Assembly (NCBI GenBank): GCA_015063185.1
Contig: SUSY01000016.1
Location: forward strand, 1-34,328
DNA from: Thermoplasmata archaeon
GTDB taxonomy: Archaea; Thermoplasmatota; Thermoplasmata; Methanomassiliicoccales; Methanomethylophilaceae
DNA: 34,328 nt
Reading direction: 5' to 3'
This document shows positions 32,637 to 34,328 of the stretch, piece by piece (position 1 is the stretch's first letter; each line of letters starts with the position of its first letter). The position numbers and the translations under genes were made by a program. Under the pieces are notes generated by a model. It worked only from the letters and a program-made list of their open reading frames with translations. It ran no database searches and had not been told where the DNA came from.

Positions 32637-32640
32637 TAAC

Positions 32641-34011
32641 ATGGCTATGATCACATTGAATGAGGTGCTCGAAACCAACAAGATGATTGAGCATGAGAAT
32701 CTGGATGTCAGAACGATCACCATGGGAATCAACCTCATGGGTTGCATGACCGACGACCTTGATCAACTTAACAAGAACATATATGATAAGATCACGGGGC
32801 TCGCCAAGGACCTTGTAAAGGTCGGTGACGAGATAGGGATGGAATATGGAATACCGATTGTCAACAAAAGAGTGTCCGTCACGCCCATCGCAATGGTTGG
32901 ATCATCCGCATGTAAGACCCCTGAGGACTTTGTATCCATCGCAAAGACACTTGATCGTGCCGCCAAGGCTATCGGTATCAACTTTATCGGAGGGTACTCG
33001 GCCTTGGTCATGAAGGGTATGACCAATGCGGACAAGCTCCTCATAGAGTCCATCCCTCAGGCATTGAAGGAAACGGATTTCGTATGCAGTTCGATCAGCG
33101 TAGGATCGTCCCGTGCCGGAATCAACATGGATGCCGTACAGATGATGGGAGACGTCATCAAGAGAACAGCAGAATACACCAAGGACAACGATTCCCTTGG
33201 ATGTGCCAAATTAGTGGTTTTCTGCAATCCTGCCGATGATAACCCATTCATGGCAGGTGCGTTCCACGGCGTCACCGAAGGAGACGCTGTTTTGAATGTT
33301 GGCGTCAGCGGACCAGGAGTGGTCAAAACTGCGGTAGAAAAGGTACGTGGAGAGAACTTTGAAGTTCTTTGTGAAACCATCAAAAAGACTGCGTTCAAGG
33401 TCACCAGGATTGGACAACTGGTAGGAAAGGATGCATCTGAAAGATTGGGCATTCCATTTGGAATACTGGACCTCTCACTCGCACCAACCCCGGCCATCGG
33501 TGACAGTATCGCCGATATCCTCCAAGGAATGGGATTGGAACGTGTAGGAGCACCGGGCACTACCGCAGCATTGGCCATCCTTAATGACCAGGTCAAGAAG
33601 GGCGGAGTCATGGCATCATCCTACGTTGGAGGATTGAGCGGCGCATTCATCCCAGTTAGCGAAGATCAGAGCATGGCAGACGCGGCAGAGATTGGTGCGC
33701 TCACCCTTGAAAAACTCGAGGCCATGACCTGCGTTTGTTCCGTTGGATTGGATATGATTGCAATACCCGGAGATACCACAGCAGCCACCATATCGGGAAT
33801 TATCGCAGACGAGATGGCGATCGGAATGATCAACAACAAGACCACGGCTGTCAGACTCATTCCGGTAATCGGAAAAGGTGTTGGAGAACATGCGGAATTT
33901 GGAGGATTATTGGGTTCTGCACCCATAATGCCAGTGAACAAATACGCGTGTGACGAATTCATCAATCGTGGCGGAAGGATCCCTGCTCCAATACACAGCT
34001 TCAAAAACTGA
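32641..34011 (+). CDS. UPF0210 (DUF711) family protein
   Basis: This 456-residue protein belongs to the UPF0210 family, related in fold to the glycyl-radical PFL group but without the glycyl-radical motif. Family features include [11 protein letters not shown] near the N-terminus, [49 protein letters not shown] and the C-terminal [24 protein letters not shown]. Its activity is unknown. In many bacteria it is adjacent to a UPF0237 ACT protein; here two such copies precede it and it closes the amino-acid operon. A terminator follows. Confidence 0.92.
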   Translation: MAMITLNEVLETNKMIEHENLDVRTITMGINLMGCMTDDLDQLNKNIYDKITGLAKDLVKVGDEIGMEYGIPIVNKRVSVTPIAMVGSSACKTPEDFVSIAKTLDRAAKAIGINFIGGYSALVMKGMTNADKLLIESIPQALKETDFVCSSISVGSSRAGINMDAVQMMGDVIKRTAEYTKDNDSLGCAKLVVFCNPADDNPFMAGAFHGVTEGDAVLNVGVSGPGVVKTAVEKVRGENFEVLCETIKKTAFKVTRIGQLVGKDASERLGIPFGILDLSLAPTPAIGDSIADILQGMGLERVGAPGTTAALAILNDQVKKGGVMASSYVGGLSGAFIPVSEDQSMADAAEIGALTLEKLEAMTCVCSVGLDMIAIPGDTTAATISGIIADEMAIGMINNKTTAVRLIPVIGKGVGEHAEFGGLLGSAPIMPVNKYACDEFINRGGRIPAPIHSFKN

Positions 34012-34013
34012 TT

Positions 34014-34033
34014 AATTGGGGTATACCCCAATT
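34014..34033 (+). terminator. Terminator of the hom-cimA-ACT-UPF0210 operon
   Basis: AATTGGGG (34014-34021) and CCCCAATT (34026-34033) are perfectly complementary around TATA, directly after the stop, and followed by CATTTCTATTT. Confidence 0.75.
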
Positions 34034-34207
34034 CATTTCTATTTAGATCTAAAACTTTGCACCCGAGCAATATCACACATTCTTCTGTGTCACCTATATT
34101 CTGATGTTTGCACACGGTGAAAAATTTAGGATCTTATTTTCAAAAATATCCCCAATATCACTAAGGTTGAAAGAATGAAATATAAAGTAAACTAAAAGAA
34201 CAGAAAA
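34034..34207. other. Intergenic stretch with a probable promoter
   Basis: No gene is visible. A short dyad ACACA/TGTGT lies around 34075-34090. An AATATAAAG TATA-like element occurs near 34180-34188, about 20-25 nt ahead of the open frame beginning at 34208, so the right part may be a promoter. Confidence 0.4.
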
Positions 34208-34328
34208 ATGAAATCAAAAGAGGGTGTGCGGATGAGAAACACACCACCATATGCAACCTGTTTGACTGCTAGACCACACCCCAGCGACGTCAAAAGAACT
34301 TTAGTAAGCGTCAGACTGAACATCTCGG
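34208..34328 (+). CDS. Possible start of a gene cut by the window edge
   Basis: An ATG at 34208 opens a frame that runs without stop to the end of the window (40 codons, MKSKEGVRMRNTPPYATCLT at the start). A second ATG lies at 34232. A TATA-like AATATAAAG about 25 nt upstream supports transcription from here. The product cannot be recognised from this fragment, and the frame may be a chance opening; a structured RNA is also possible, since GGGTGTG near 34219 and CACACCC near 34274 can pair. Confidence 0.3.
   Translation, partial: MKSKEGVRMRNTPPYATCLTARPHPSDVKRTLVSVRLNIS

Overview
This window is archaeal and most likely comes from a methanogen-related member of the Thermoplasmatota (Methanomassiliicoccales/Methanomethylophilaceae are my best guess). 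The archaeal signs are both subunits of DNA topoisomerase VI, a class I lysyl-tRNA synthetase, a 57-residue Sec61-beta, a DRG-type GTPase, citramalate synthase, NifB, TATA boxes about 25 bp upstream of many starts with almost no leader, and tRNA genes without introns. The family assignment is inference; no methanogenesis or pyrrolysine genes lie in the window.

Layout. 1-1.7 kb: the 3' three quarters of a PEP synthase. 1.7-5.4 kb: a more AT-rich accessory patch with two paralogous DUF234-type ATPases (one with degenerate catalytic residues), a tandem inverted-repeat operator-like site, and two divergent small acidic protein genes of one family, of which one is frameshifted. 5.4-16.2 kb: mainly housekeeping, with a CBS-ParB protein, tRNA-Asp, panD-rnhA, hisS, a DRG GTPase, a membrane zinc-ribbon protein, top6B-top6A, lysS and Sec61-beta. 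16.2-23 kb: an accessory stretch with a small leucine-rich-repeat protein, a CPA2 antiporter, a short group IIC intron lodged in a transcription terminator, a 440-residue acidic repeat protein, an amidinotransferase-like protein that seems to have lost its catalytic Cys/His, and an IS110-family (IS1111-like) element beside tRNA-Glu. 23-29 kb: nadE divergent from a nitrilase, tRNA-Ser, nifB with an Rrf2 regulator, a GNAT gene and two divergent membrane protein genes. 29-34 kb: a tightly packed operon ACT / homoserine dehydrogenase / citramalate synthase / ACT / ACT / UPF0210, apparently serving synthesis of the aspartate-family and isoleucine precursors, closed by a strong terminator.

The strongest unusual find is the minus-strand group IIC intron at 18066-18766. 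It has an intact 5' end, domain V, domain VI and 3' end, but only the last ~60 codons of its reverse transcriptase. It sits 3 nt past the stem of the terminator of the upstream gene, and joining the flanks restores the terminator's T-rich tract. Other points worth a look are the twin ATPases with one degenerate copy, the frameshifted small acidic paralogue, the catalytically altered amidinotransferase homologue, and the IS1111-like element with a long non-coding 3' region.
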